This document shows, in pieces, positions 35,910-48,390 of a stretch of DNA of 64,000 bases. The notes under the pieces are model-generated. The model was not told the DNA's origin. It saw only the letters and a list, made by a program, of their open reading frames with translations, and did no database searches. This stretch comes from Oenanthe sinensis (lineage: Eukaryota > Streptophyta > Magnoliopsida > Apiales > Apiaceae): positions 18,053,001-18,117,000 of the forward strand of contig CM053806.1 of the NCBI GenBank assembly GCA_028671895.1, in the 5' to 3' direction. Within the stretch, counting starts at the first letter, position 1, and each line of letters begins with the position of its first letter. Made by a program: the position numbers and the translations under genes.

Positions 35910-38900
35910 ATGGGGAAGAAGAAGAAGAGAGCAGGCGCAGCAGTATCAGATATATGGTGTTATTATTGCGATAGAGAGTTCGATGATGAGAAGATACTTG
36001 TACAACATCAGAAAGCTAAGCACTTTAAATGTCATGTTTGTCATAAGAAGCTTTCTACTGCTGGTGGCATGTCTATTCATGTTCTTCAGGTTCATAAAGA
36101 GACTGTTTCCAAGTATAATCTCTCTCTCCCCATCTCTCTCCCTTATATATCTCTCCCTCTCCCCCCTGTCTCTGTCTGTGTTAATGTATGTGATTGTATA
36201 ATCTCTCTCTCTCCCATCGCTCTCCTGTATATATATCTCTCTCGCTCTCCCTGTCTCTGTGTTTATGTATGTGATTGTGTATTGTATAGATTTGTATGTT
36301 GTGTGAATGGGTGATTTGGATTTTGTTTTGATAGTAGGGTTTGATTTGTTGTTATATTGTGTTATGGGGCTTGTGATTTGATTGTGATTGTGTTTATTGA
36401 TATACATTGTGTTTATCGGGTTGTTTCTATAGGATGGCATGTTTTGTTTTTTTATTGCTTTCACTAGATGCACATGTTATGATCCACCAGAGCTTGTTAG
36501 TTGTAATTTATGCTTCGTTGGTACCTAATTGAAACATGAACCTTATAACAAGGTACATTCTGTTGCCCGTTGGTGAAATTATGGTGGATGAAATGAAAAA
36601 TATGAAAAATAGCAGATAAGGTAGGAGTATGACCCAACATTATGAAGTGTTAAATAAGAAGATTGACATTAGATTTATGTTGCTGCAACTGAGGATTTAC
36701 AATCTAGATGCTTTAGGTAATAGAATGATGAAAACAAGAATTAGTTACTTAAGAAGAGGTATAATGTTCTAGTATCAACAGATTCACACTAGGAATAACT
36801 TAACTGGTGAAATTTTACTAGATGAGATAAATAATCGTAAGTTAGCTACCAAGGAGTGTAGGATTGATGTCTTTGTGTGCTGTTAAAGATGAGAAGTCTG
36901 TTGTGTATGAATACATGAGTATATTTTTGACTTATTTTATGGTATACAGGCAATGAATATATTGATAAAAGACTGGAAAATGAGAAGCATGTTTTCTCTC
37001 CTTTATACATTTTTGTGTTTTATTCCCGAGTCTCGGATTGTTTACTTACTTCCAATTTATGTTCGATTTACAAGTTATTATATAAGTAGTGAGGGTATAT
37101 TTGTAATATCAACCTCTTTTTAATTTTTCTCCTCCACTTGCTTTCCTCTTCAAACCATTTTTAAAGTGAATTTTGGGTGGAAAGCATCTATAATTTTCAT
37201 CCCCTTTCACTTCTTAAAAAAAACTCGGGAGCACAAACATGAGTGAAAGTTATGTTACTTTACTTTCCTTTCACTTGCTTTCCTTCTTATTTAAAACTCG
37301 GGATCGTGTAAAACTTCTAGGAAGGCTGCTCTAATATTTTCTAGTGGTCGCCTAAGCTCATGTCGAACTGCTTAATTGAATTTGACATGGTATCTGTTTA
37401 TAGCTCCAAGTTCAGTTTTACAAACAATTCCAAAATGCTTGAATTATTTCTGCCATTTTTCTGTCAGAACTGAGTGTCTAATCATTACAAGTTTGGGCAA
37501 GTCATTTTAATTTATAATTATAATTATATATATATACTTGCCAAATTATAATTAATATATCTTGCTTAAAGTTCTTTTCCCTTTACTTTTCATTTTTTAT
37601 GTGCAAGTGAAGCAGGTTCTTTAGCTTCTAAACATGGTATTATGAATAATATCAATTACCTATTCCTAGTGCACATTCCATTTACTGAATTTGCTCTAAC
37701 ATGATAATATATTACAGAGTGCCAAATGCTAAAGAGGGTAGAGAGTCGACTGATATCGAAATATATGGGATGCAGGGTATTCCCGCTGATGCAATGGCTG
37801 CTCATTATGGAGAAGGTTTGATATCTTTGCCATCTTATTTTTACAATATCCCTTTTAATATGATATATCACTATATCAGTCTCTAGAGTTGCTTTTGGTG
37901 GAATTGTTGAACAAATTCAAATATGGTCTGAGAGTGGATAAGTTGAAAAGGTGTATTTATTTTTTTAAGACTGAAAAAATGAAATTGGACCAAAAGAAGA
38001 AATGTGCATTATTTGTGGATTGGAGGAAGTACTCATGTTACAGTATGTGGAATTTATATCATGCATAAACGTCAATAAGATAAATTGGATGAAGTAAATG
38101 AAAAAAAATGATAACTTCAATGCCATTTCATTTAACTTCTTTATTCATTGTCCTTTTTATAATTCCTTTCAAAGCCAACCAAAAGCGACATTAGGTGTTT
38201 CGTAATGAAGTTGGTAGCTAGGAGCCTAGGATTGTGGACCACATGACCGCCGGAGAAGAGTTTAATTTAGTTAAGGTTTAGGGGTGGGTAGCAATAACTC
38301 ATGTGTAACCATCTGCCACTCATTATAAGGATGGGTAAGAAACCCTTGTACTCAAGGGCCTTTTCTGGTGGGAAACTGATTCGCTTAGTTTCTTGCTACC
38401 TCTTAGTTTGAACTTGAATCTGCTTGGGTTATATTCACTTTAACATGCATGGTGTTTTGCAGAATGGGATGCTCTTTAATGGAATATAATTAGAAGTGCA
38501 TGAAAATAATTTTGAGATTTTAACAAAAATGATCATGAACCTGAAATTTCATCGAAGCCGCAATGAAAATAAAAAACCCTACTTCCGTAATTTATGACTA
38601 GTTATGGTCTTATGTAATGCTTTACCGTCTTGCAGATGAAGATACTCCATCAAAAATGGGGAAAGTGGACATCCCAACCTCCCAATTTGGTGCTGCATTA
38701 CCTGGATCACTTGGCCTTCGATATCCTCCTCCGACAGCTTTAGGTGCAATGCCGCAGTAGTAAGTTTTTATTCATAGTGATAATGCAATATCACGAAGTC
38801 CTGAACTTCTGTCATATAAAAATCCTATGTAAATCTATTATCGTGTGTAAGCATACCTTATTATTGCAAACATTTGATCATGTCAAGAAATTCTGTGTAT

Positions 38901-40800
38901 CACAATGTATGTATATAGTGCTGAAATTACTGTTTCTTACCCTGTTATGTGTTTGTATTCTGGATGCAGTTACAATCCTGCGGTACCAATGCCACGTGTA
39001 GGGTGGCCAATTCCACCACGCCCACAACCATGGTTAGTACAACGTCCAGTGGTTCCAGTTCCACAACCTGGAGCTCTGGGGCTTGCCCAACAACCTTTAT
39101 TCCCTGTACAGAATTTCAGGCCTCCCATGCCATCTACTGCATCTCCAGGGCTCCAACCATCATTGACAGTTGCTCCGCCTGTATTACCTGCGTCTGCACC
39201 TGTGCCTGCTACTGTATCGCAACCTTTGTTTCCAGTTGTTGCCAACAATAACATATCTACTCAAGCTCCACCATTTTCTGCACCTCCATTTTCTACAACT
39301 GTTCCATTAAGCTCTTCTGCAGAATACAATAGCGCCACTGACTTGCATGGTAGCAACATCTCATCACTGGCAGGCAGTTACCATACCCCAGGCTTTCCAG
39401 GTTTGAGTTTCCTTCACAGAATAACATAAAATTTTCTTGTCAGATGGAGGAATTTAATATGTGTATTTTGCATTAATTTTTTCAAGTTCCATTAGAAAAT
39501 GGGTGTTTGAAAGGCATGTTATGGATCTCCAATATTTTCCCAATGTGGAATTTCAATCATGATTAATATTTATATTAAGAGTTACGGTAAATTATTGCGA
39601 GTTGTCTTGTATACAATTTTTATCTTGATTAATGTATGAATTGTGCACGTTTTGGATATAACTATGATTTTCTTGCACTTATGTCTAAATTTCATTCTCA
39701 GTAGGCGGGGCCTTAGTAAATTCCCATTCTTATGCATCTGGACCAAATACAAGTGGTCCCTCAATTGGTCCTCCCCCAGTTATTGCAAACAAACCTCCCC
39801 AGCCAGCGACGAACGAGGTCTATCTAGTTTGGGATGATGAAGCGCTGTCAATGGTAAGCTAGTTTATTATTCATCTCTTTTCTAGACATTTGTTTTCATC
39901 TATTTTGTTACTAATTATTGTGTAATCCTGTTGGATATTTGCAGGAAGAGAGAAGAATGGCATTACCAAAATACCAGGTGCATGATGAAACTAGCCAGGT
40001 AAGTGATGATTGTCTTGTTATATATATTTTTCACATGGATATGGAGCTCCTTCTTATGGCTAACCAGATGAGGAGGTGTTACCTTCCTTGCCTTTCAGAT
40101 TCAGTTGTTTGCGCGTTGTTACATTTTGTAAAGGTACCTCTGTATGTAATTTCTATTCTTGTTCGTCCTTTGAAACTAAGAAAGAGGAAAGAATATTAGA
40201 AATTCATTTAGTATGTGTCTACTTTCTGCTACTGCTGGTCGGCTGTTTTATATCATTTGGCCATTCAGTGGTTGTTGAGCAGTTACACAAAATTATCTGG
40301 TCATCAAAGTTTCAAGTAGGTACTTCGATTCTATTTGTCGTTAGTATTTCTATTCCCAGAAGCTTGTTGTTATCAACTTAAGAGTTGCTGACTTGCATCC
40401 TACATAATTAAGAGACAGAATGCATGCAAATCTATGGATAAAATCTTATTTGCACTTCCAATGTGTATCTAATGTGGGGATTACTTGGGTGGAACAAAAA
40501 CACCAACCAAGAGAAATATTTTCTTTTGCTAATTAAACTTTTTATTCTTTACCATTGTTTTTACTTTGTGGTCGAAGAGAGAATTCCAACTCGGCCCAGG
40601 TCAGCTTCTTTCCTAAGATTCAGTGTATCTTGCATTGAGGCAAGCTGAAATATATTTATTGGTTCACCAATGCGATTAAGTGTCATATATCAAGTTAATT
40701 CATTACCAATCGTAAATCCATGTTACAGATGAGCTCAGTTGATGCAGCGATTGACAGAAGGATATCCGAAAGCAGGCTGGCTGGTCGCATGCCATTTTAG
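35910..40800 (+). CDS. SUF4: C2H2 zinc-finger protein, SUF4/BuGZ type
   Basis: Seven exons join in frame: 35910-36112, 37718-37815, 38636-38759, 38970-39400, 39705-39853, 39945-39998, 40729-40800, giving 376 codons plus TAG, close to the 367 aa of Arabidopsis SUF4. All introns are GT-AG. Two zinc fingers sit at the N-terminus (C17-C20-H33-H38 and C41-C44-H57-H62, with the KKLSTAGGMSIHVLQVHK signature); then YGMQGIPADAM, a long Pro-rich middle with QPLFPVQN and QPLFPVV, and the conserved C-terminal SYASGPNTSGPSIGPPPVI, VYLVWDDEALSMEERRM and DRRISESRLAGRMPF. In Arabidopsis SUF4 binds the FLC promoter and recruits FRIGIDA-complex proteins; the animal relative BuGZ/ZNF207 acts in spindle assembly. 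The role here is probably a nuclear regulator. Intact. Confidence 0.95.
36119..36270. repeat. CT-rich microsatellite at start of SUF4 intron 1
   Basis: (CTCTCTC)n and CTCTCCC runs fill the first 150 nt of intron 1, with a duplicated segment around TGTATGTGATTGT. It is a simple repeat with no coding value. Confidence 0.8.
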
Positions 40801-42200
40801 CTTTGAAGCTGCGAAAATGTGTAGGCCTTGGCACTCGGTTTTCTCATTTTGATTGTTAATTTGAAGGATGAAGATGTAAGCCATTGCAGATGTAAGAGAG
40901 TATATTTTTTCTATCATTAGCAAGGCCATACGTGACAGGACTAATAATTTTATTTTCCTGAGATAGGATTTTTCTTTTTTCTAATTTGTTCACTCTTCTT
41001 TGAGTGTTCAGTTTCTGTAGAACCCATTTCTATAGAAGTTCTAGCTATACAGTTATTTTTACAGTGGGCATTTGTATTCATGATTTAATGTCTTTCTGTT
41101 ATATAGTAATGACTTTGCTTTTGGGTTTCCATGCTTGCTTAAATCTATTTAAATTAGCATGGGCTGACTCTTTTTCTTCTACTTATGTACTTATTTATCC
41201 AAATGTTGGCATGCTGCTCCCTTACAGTTTTAACAATTTCCTTACAAATTAAAATGTTATGTTCATGTTGAAACGGCCATGGTATTCTTACAGCCAACAG
41301 GGTTACATAAAAGGGGTTTCTTTGGACAGACCCTTTCTGAGAGTGAGTCATTAACCATAGAAGTTTTACGGGTGATGCAACCGGAGAGATTGCACAAGGG
41401 AATAAACGTCAGTAAGGAGAATGTGATTTTCCAAAGTTGAAGATGTTAACCAATGTTATAGGTGTTAATATTTATGGAATTTAAGGCACAACACGAGGAA
41501 TGCGGAAAATAAAGTAGAGGATGAACCAGGGTCTGAATGGATGGTAAGGCATGAGGAATGATTAATCAGCCAAGAGAGGGATTCAACCTGGTTGTGGAGC
41601 TAGGAAGCCATTGCTAGCAGTAGTATTGGTTGTTAAAAGCATAATAAACGCATGCGAGTATAAGTTTCTGTCTACTGGTCCTTAACAGTTGAAATGGCAA
41701 TAAAATGCGAGTGAAAATTCATCCTAGATATCATATAAGATATCTGGCAAGAGTTGGTTAAAAAATTGAGGCAGATCAACAAATGACTAGCCGTCTGTAT
41801 GTTCTCTTCTCATATAGGCGAATCGGAGTGACATGAAAATAGTATAGTATACAGTAAAATTTTAACATTATTAATTTATAGATGTTTTCATGTGTAATAC
41901 GGTATATTTAGGAGTATGCGGTTCATTTTGACTTTTTGAGTGTTCAAAACTTTATTCAATTCGATTCTTTCTTAATTAGCATATAAACATGCACATTGCA
42001 AAGAGAGTATATATATATATATATATATATATACTAATAATGTTTGTAAAAATATCAATTTTATTATAAAATTAATAAAATGAAACGAATATTTTTTTTA
42101 AACTCAAAATATATCACGCATAAAAGACCTTTTCTCAAACTTAAACTGCTATAAACTCTCAAGTCACTAGGCCCATTTGGATTTCTTTGGGCCGGGCCAA
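40801..42200. other. 3'UTR of SUF4 and intergenic DNA
   Basis: The first few hundred bases are likely the SUF4 3'UTR. Nothing coding is visible. A (TA)n run lies at about 42009-42032. Confidence 0.5.
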
Positions 42201-42239
42201 TTAAAGAACACGAACCCAAAATCAAAATAAACCCGGCCC

Positions 42240-43193
42240 TGCAGAAATTGAGAAATTTGATCCCTCGATTCAAAGCTTCATTCAATTTGAGTTTTTACAC
42301 GAGGACAAGGTAACGCCTATACACACATGTACACACACGAGGCAACGATGATATTAGCTATTTGTGCCTTGTTAAATGTGTTTTGTTAAAACTGAGATAA
42401 ATGTGTGTTGGATAAAATTTAGTTAAATGTAAAGGATACTAAACCTCTGAGTTGCCCTAAAATTCTGTCATCTAACTTGACTTGGTTATAGCCCTAGATG
42501 ACCTGATTAGTTACTGGTTCGACAAGTTTGTAGCGGAAGACTTCTAATTATCCGTGCTGTTATATTTGTGTTGATAAAAGAGTCTTAGTTACAACTTACA
42601 TTGATCACATTAGGATGTTTAAATTATAAGTCTTACTCTGGCTGACAAAATTGATACCTAACTTGAGTCAGTTTCAGTCCTAGATAACCATGCTGAATAG
42701 TTAACTTCTAAAGTGGCACTTTGGGAGAGGCCTAATGGGTTATAGTACACTCATTCTTTGAATTATATCGCATAGCAAAGGTCCTACTCTTCTAATTGCA
42801 TGTATGTGAAGTTTTAGGGTTTTAAAAATTAACCAAGGCAAAATGTAATTTTTTTATGGAGAAGAGTATGATGCTGTACACGTGCTCACACACATGCACG
42901 CACGTGCGAGCACACTATTCTGTGGAATGGTCGAATGGAGTGCCTATTTATGTAGTATGGTTATCATACATAGCAAAGAAAAAGGTGAGTTACTGTGGTT
43001 TGTGTAAAAATTGAAATCCGTCTGCTAAGCAAAGACCAGATAGACACGAGAGAACAGAAAAATATTGTGATATACTGATATGAACAAGGATTTTATCATG
43101 GCCTCTTTAGGCTTTATAAGCTCCAGATACTATTGTCTTTTTCTAGACAAATGAACAAAGGACATAATTCCCTTTTTTAACTTTTTTTGACAG
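42240..43193 (+). other. Probable 5'UTR exon and intron of the proteasome gene
   Basis: A leader ending ACGAGGACAAG at 42309 meets a GTAACG donor, and a pyrimidine-rich CTTTTTTTGACAG acceptor ends at 43193 directly before the ATG. This gives an 884-nt 5'UTR intron (inferred) and argues that the downstream sequence is a native gene rather than a processed copy. A GC-alternating ACACGTGCTCACACAC stretch near 42877 lies inside it. Confidence 0.55.
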
Positions 43194-43942
43194 ATGTCTA
43201 GAAGGTATGATAGCCGTACAACAATCTTTTCCCCTGAAGGTCGCCTATATCAGGTAGAGTATGCAATGGAGGCCATTGGAAATGCAGGTTCTGTGATTGG
43301 AATTTTGTCCAAGGATGGCGTTGTCTTGGTCGGTGAGAAGAAGGTTACTTCCAAGCTCCTCCAGACCTCAACATCCACTGAGAAAATGTACAATCGATGA
43401 TCATGTAGCTTGTGCTGTTGCTGGAATAATGTCAGATGCCAACATACTTATAAACACTGCCTGGGTTCAAGCTCAGCGATACACATTTTCATACCAAGAG
43501 CCCATGCCAGATGAGCAGTTAGTTCAGTCTCTTTGTGACACCAAGCAAGGGTACACAGTTTGGTGGACTTCGTCCATTTGGTGTTTCATTTCTGTTTGCA
43601 GGTTGGGATAAAAACTATGGATTTCAGTTTTACATGAGTGACCCAAGTGGAAACTACGGTGGTTGGAAGGCAGCGGCTGTTGGAGCTAACAACCAGGCTG
43701 CACAATCAATGCTGAAGCAGGACTACAAGGATGACATCACTAGGGAAGAAGCTGTACAGCTTGCATTAAAGGTTCTCAGTAAGACTATGGACAGCACAAG
43801 TCTTACTTCTGATAAGCTTGAACTTGCCGAGGTATTCGTGTCTTCTGGAAAAGTCAAGTATCAGGTGTGCTCATCGGAAGCTTTGAGTAAGCTGTTGGTC
43901 AAATATGGTGTGACCCAACCTCCTGTTGAGGCCTCCTAAATT
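43194..43942 (+). pseudogene. PAC1: Proteasome subunit alpha type-4 (PAC1-like), two 2-nt deletions
   Basis: A single coding exon reads MSRRYDSRTTIFSPEGR, the hallmark N-terminus of 20S proteasome alpha-4/alpha-3 (PAC1), and then LYQVEYAMEAIGNAG. After codon 66 a 2-nt loss near 43394 shifts the frame and brings in TGA at 43398-43400; DDHVACAVAGIMSDANILINTA continues in another frame to about 43555, where a second 2-nt loss shifts it to GGLRPFGVSFLFAGWDKNYG and on to PPVEAS, TAA. Apart from these, the product matches the family over its full length of about 250 residues (one visible oddity: INTAWVQ where INTARVQ is usual). Alpha-4 is part of the gate ring of the 20S core in cytosol and nucleus. 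Either a recently dead copy or two assembly errors. Confidence 0.85.
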
Positions 43943-45330
43943 AAGAGAGATTTTATTTAGAAATTCCAAGTTCCTGAACTAAGTTGTAATATTTGAAACT
44001 GCATGCTTCTTTTTTATGGTCTTCACTGATTTTGTCTTGTTTTTTTTTCTTTTTCCATTTTATGTTGCATTGGCGTCGGACTTACAATTGCACTATTGCT
44101 AATGGTTGTTTTTGGTTGGTAATATTGACAAGTAGCTTTTAATTTACCATGTTCAGCGAGGAATTGTCATTTTTGGACCATAGAATGCTGCGTGTATGCC
44201 ACCACTGATCTTGAAGTTCATATGGTAAATGAATTTGTATCTTTAAATTTCATACTCCAGGTTCTAGAAAATTGCCAGATTACATGATATAGATATATAA
44301 CTTTCTATTATTTAAAACAATTAGAAAATAATATATTTACCATAACATATTATATTTACAATTTCATGTTAAATAAATATAAAATATTAAATGAAAATAA
44401 AATTTGTGAGGGATTAGTATAATATCTCTGATTATATCCCGAATAAGAGATTTTTTTTTTTAAAATTCTCAACTACAGAAAAGATCTTAACGGTCCAATT
44501 TTAATTGAATCATTGAAAAGATCCTAGTCATCCAATTTTAATAAAATCTAATTTTAGAAAAGATATATCATACATAAAACTCTATAACTGATATTCCTAC
44601 TTTTATACATCCTCATGGATAATATTATATTATATCTAAATTATATTCTATATTTTTTATTTTAAAAATTCTACGTGCCTTATAATTTTTATTCAATATA
44701 TTTGTACTCATATTCAATTCAATTTCATCACCATTCAAATTCTTTTATTTATTTAAAATTATGACTTATAATTAAATTTTATGAATATTAATATACAAAC
44801 ATTGAATAGAAAAAATTAATAATAAAATAAATTATCATATTAGATTCAATATTTAAATCATATAAAATAATTAATATATAATAATTTATTAATATTATTT
44901 GTGCTTTGCACGGGTTATAAGTTAGGATTATTAAAGACGAAACATCAAAAATTTGGTAAAATTTATACACATATAACATTAAATAAAGTTTAAATTAATA
45001 TTATAAAAATAAAAATAAATTCAAATCATGTAATAAAAATTAAAATACAAAAAAAAAATCAATACGTGGATACAAGTTAGTATGATATATTTGCGGACCA
45101 ACATTAGTTTTGGACCGATTTTAGATAAGATAAATTATATACGGAGTATTTATTCTTACATACTATTTCTTACTTTTTTATTTAAATTGTATTTAGTTGA
45201 TTACAATTGTATAACCATTTTTTAGTGTTTCATTTTTATAAAAATAATTGTAAATGATAATGTAAGAAATATAATTTCATTATTTAATATTTACAAGTTT
45301 TAATGGTCAATTTAATACTAAAGTGGGTGA
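43943..45330. other. Proteasome gene 3' region and AT-rich intergenic DNA
   Basis: The 3'UTR runs to roughly 44150. The rest is very AT-rich with no gene. A hairpin GTGCTTTGCAC followed by GGGTTATAAG at 44901-44920 resembles a Helitron 3' end. Confidence 0.5.
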
Positions 45331-45332
45331 CA

Positions 45333-45710
45333 GATCTACTATATATTATTATAACCGAAAAATTAAAAATTTTGATCGGTCGGGACCACATGTCTAAAAA
45401 ATATAGTATGTTTATAATACAGACCCTAACTATATACATATCTATATTACGTAAAATTTTACCTTTTAGACCCATTTATATATTTATAAAATTTTAATTT
45501 TTAGGCATAATTATATATTTATTATAACACGGATCCAGATTATAACATATTTATATTTAGAATAAATTTCTATGATATAAGAGAACATATAATATTAACA
45601 TAAATTATTAATATTATAAAATTTTATATTAAATATCAATAAAAATATAAATAAAAAATCAATTTACTTAAATATTAGTTATCTCGTGCTTCGCACGGGT
45701 TATAAGCTTG
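45333..45710 (+). mobile_element. Small Helitron-like element
   Basis: It starts TCTACTATATATTATTATAA after an A, like plant Helitron 5' ends, and finishes with the hairpin CGTGCTTCGCACG (45685-45697) followed by GGTTATAAGCTTGT. Known Helitrons end CTRRT a few bases after such a hairpin; here the end is CTTGT, so the fit is close but not exact. About 375 nt, no ORF, hence non-autonomous. Confidence 0.5.
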
Positions 45711-46323
45711 TACAATATTATATTTGATTTATTAAAAAATTGTTAATAATTTAGATTCTCTATTAAATTAAATATTATTTTAATTATACCCTAATTTTAA
45801 CAAAAGAAGAGAAGTCATTTACTAAATGAATTTAAGTAAACAACCCTTTTTTTTTAATTTTGGGGAAACTTTTTTAAAAAATTTCTTTCTCAATCTCTTT
45901 TTTTCTCAAATAATTCAGGAGTACAACCGGATGGGAAATTTAAATTTTCTTTTCCGATCTCTTCTCACCTAATTTGAACACATTGTTAATGAAATGGATC
46001 ACTTTAGGTAAAGGTTAGTGGAGTAGCTAACTTTAAGTTTTTACCAGCTAAGCTCCGGCTTAGCATGAGTTGGTTACTCGTTTCTCCTCAATATGGTAAT
46101 TACAGAGCCATTGATATACAGAGATTACAGAGGTGGTTAGTTTTGTGTAAAGATAAAACAAGAATGATGATTAAGCATAAACGTGTACCTAGTATTCTGT
46201 TTCAATAAAAAAGAAAACTAACTCTGATCTACCAAGTTTGGTTCCTTGTTTAAAATCAAACAAACTCAAGTATGGTCATGCAACTCTTTTTTCTTGGTCA
46301 CTTAGTATCTGTGCAGCAAGAAT

Positions 46324-47720
46324 ATGACAATTTCTCAAGGCTCTGCACATATCCTAGTCTTTCCTTATCCTGCACAGGGCCACATGATCCCCCTCTTAGA
46401 CCTCACTCATCAACTTGCTCTCCGTAACTTAACCATTACCATTCTTGTCACCCCGAAAAATCTCCATTATCTGAACTCACTTGTCATCAAACACCCGTCT
46501 ATTCAGCCCATCGTTTTGCCTTTTCCAGCAACCACTTCAATTCCTGCTGGTGTCGAAAACGTCCGCGATCTCCCCTCTGGAGGCTTCCGTTTAATGACAT
46601 TGGCCTGAGCTGATCTCTATGATCCCATTGTTACCTGGTTTCATAACCATCTCTCGCCCCCAGTTGCTATTGTTTCCGATATGTTTCTTGGCTGGAGATT
46701 TGAAGATTAACCGCTTTGTTTTTTCCCCATCTGGTGCTTTGTCTTTGTCAATTATGTATAATCTTTGGCACTATATACCGAAAAGAAATGATGCTATGGA
46801 TGACAATGAAGTGATTAAGTTTGAAAAAATTCCAATTAGCCGCTTACCCTTGGTGGAAGATATCGCCATTATTTCGGAGTTATGTGCAAGGGGACCGACA
46901 ATCGGAACGTTTGAAAGATTCACTTCGAGGGAATATGGCGAGTTGGGGACTTGTGATAAATTCCTTCACGGAGTTGGAACAAGTTTATTTGGAGTATATG
47001 AAAGAGTTTTTAGGTCATGATCGGGTGTGGGCGGTTGGGCCATTGCTTCCTCCGAGTGAAGAACAAGTGGGACGAGGGGGATCTACTGGAATTTCAGCAA
47101 ATGAGATCAAAATGTGGCTTGATCAATTTAAAGAGAGAAGTGTTTTGTATGTCTATTTTGGAAGTCAAGTTGTGTTGACAAATAAGCAAATGGAAATGCT
47201 GGCCTTTGGATTGGAGAAGAGTGGAGTCCGATTTCTTTGGTCATACAAGGAACCCACCAAGGGACATGTTGCAGGAGAATACAGCATGATTCCTCTGGGG
47301 TTTAAAGATCGCGTTGCTGGGAGGGGACTTATTGTAAAGGGATGGGCTCCACAAGTTCCGATATTGACTCATCCAGCTGTGGGAGCGTTTTTAACTCATT
47401 GCGGGTGGAACTCCGTGCTAGAGTCGATTGCAGCTGGAGTGCCGATGTTGACTTGGCCTATGGGTGCTGATCAGTATGAAAATGCTGATTTGTTGGATGA
47501 GTTTAAGGTGGGAACTAGAGTGTGCGAGGGGACAAACACAATTCCCAATTCTGATGAATTGGCTCGGTTGGTGGCAAAATCAATGAGCGACAATCAACAA
47601 GTTGAAATGGTAAGGAGCATGGAGTTGAGCAAGGCTGCACTGAATAGTTTGCTATTGCAGATAAGATGATGAGGAGCATAGACCGGAAGCCTCAGTTGGA
47701 TACTACAGTAGTTGTCAATG
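46324..47720 (+). pseudogene. UDP-glycosyltransferase (UGT89-like), dead
   Basis: The N-terminus has HILVFPYPAQGHMIPLLDLT (the family 1 acceptor-binding start, closest to UGT89 enzymes from memory). TGA at 46606-46608 interrupts it, after which DLYDPIVTWFHNH and VAIVSDMFLGW continue in the same frame. A small deletion then removes about ten residues and shifts frame; a second shift follows near 46840 before YPWWKISPLFRSYVQGD. From there the frame is open to 47669 and includes the PSPG box (WAPQVPILTHPAVGAF, HCGWNSVLESIAAG, ADQYENAD). A short insertion near 47645 disrupts the C-terminus. Intact relatives glucosylate flavonols or small phenolics in the cytosol. With at least four lesions this copy makes no full enzyme. 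Confidence 0.9.
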
Positions 47721-47739
47721 CTTCCAGTCGATTATTAAA

Positions 47740-48390
47740 CGATTATATTAATTATAATTTTTAATTTCGATGCTAGTATCTAACAGTTGCTAACTTTGGT
47801 GTGCGTCACCGAGTGATTGATTAAACAGGAACTTTTTTTGATCACCGAGTGATTACCTTATAATCCTATAGCGAATGTTAAATAATTACAATAATGATCA
47901 CTGCAAAGCCAGAAACATGGTTGGAGGAAGCCAAAATCCATATTTCATTAAAGGAACCAAAAGTACAACGAGAACAACAAAGAGCAAATGAATGATTGTA
48001 TGTTTGAACAAAAATGAATTACCATACCTCTAGACAGCCGCGTACCACATTACAAGCACATAGTACAGTTGAGTTTTTTTTGTTGTTGTTGAACATCATA
48101 TATTCATATGCCTTCATTGCATAAAAAACCTCTAAACACCATTCCTAAGAAAGAGAAGTTCGCAAACTAGAGATTATCTATCTCTACCTAGAACAACAAG
48201 GCATTTTTTAAACAAGAAGATTGTTTGATGAATTTTGTCAGGTTTCGATATTGAATTAGCCTGTACATGGACAAAAATAAACAAAAACCATGAATTTAAT
48301 ATATTTTCAATTAACTATTCTTATTAATTTATTATCACATTCACACTGCCTTTTAACAAATTTACATAAAATAAAAAAATATATTATATA
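47740..48390. other. Intergenic, no gene seen
   Basis: AT-rich sequence without recognisable coding or transposon structure. The motif TCACCGAGTGATT occurs twice (47806 and 47841). Confidence 0.5.

Noticed and set aside
35946..36473. 175-codon open frame opposite SUF4 exon 1
   Set aside because: It covers the CT-rich microsatellite and runs antisense to conserved zinc-finger code; the protein is low-complexity Arg/Glu/Ile.
38949..39254. Open frames in other phases of SUF4 exon 4
   Set aside because: Shadows of the Pro-rich coding exon; the sense frame matches SUF4 across all seven exons.
42870..42915. Alternating CACGTG/CACACA stretch as Z-DNA or regulatory site
   Set aside because: It lies within a likely 5'UTR intron and is short; nothing beyond base composition supports a role.
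43194..43942. Processed (retrocopied) proteasome pseudogene
   Set aside because: A plausible 5'UTR donor and a good acceptor directly before the ATG argue for a native locus; no poly-A tract or target duplication was seen.
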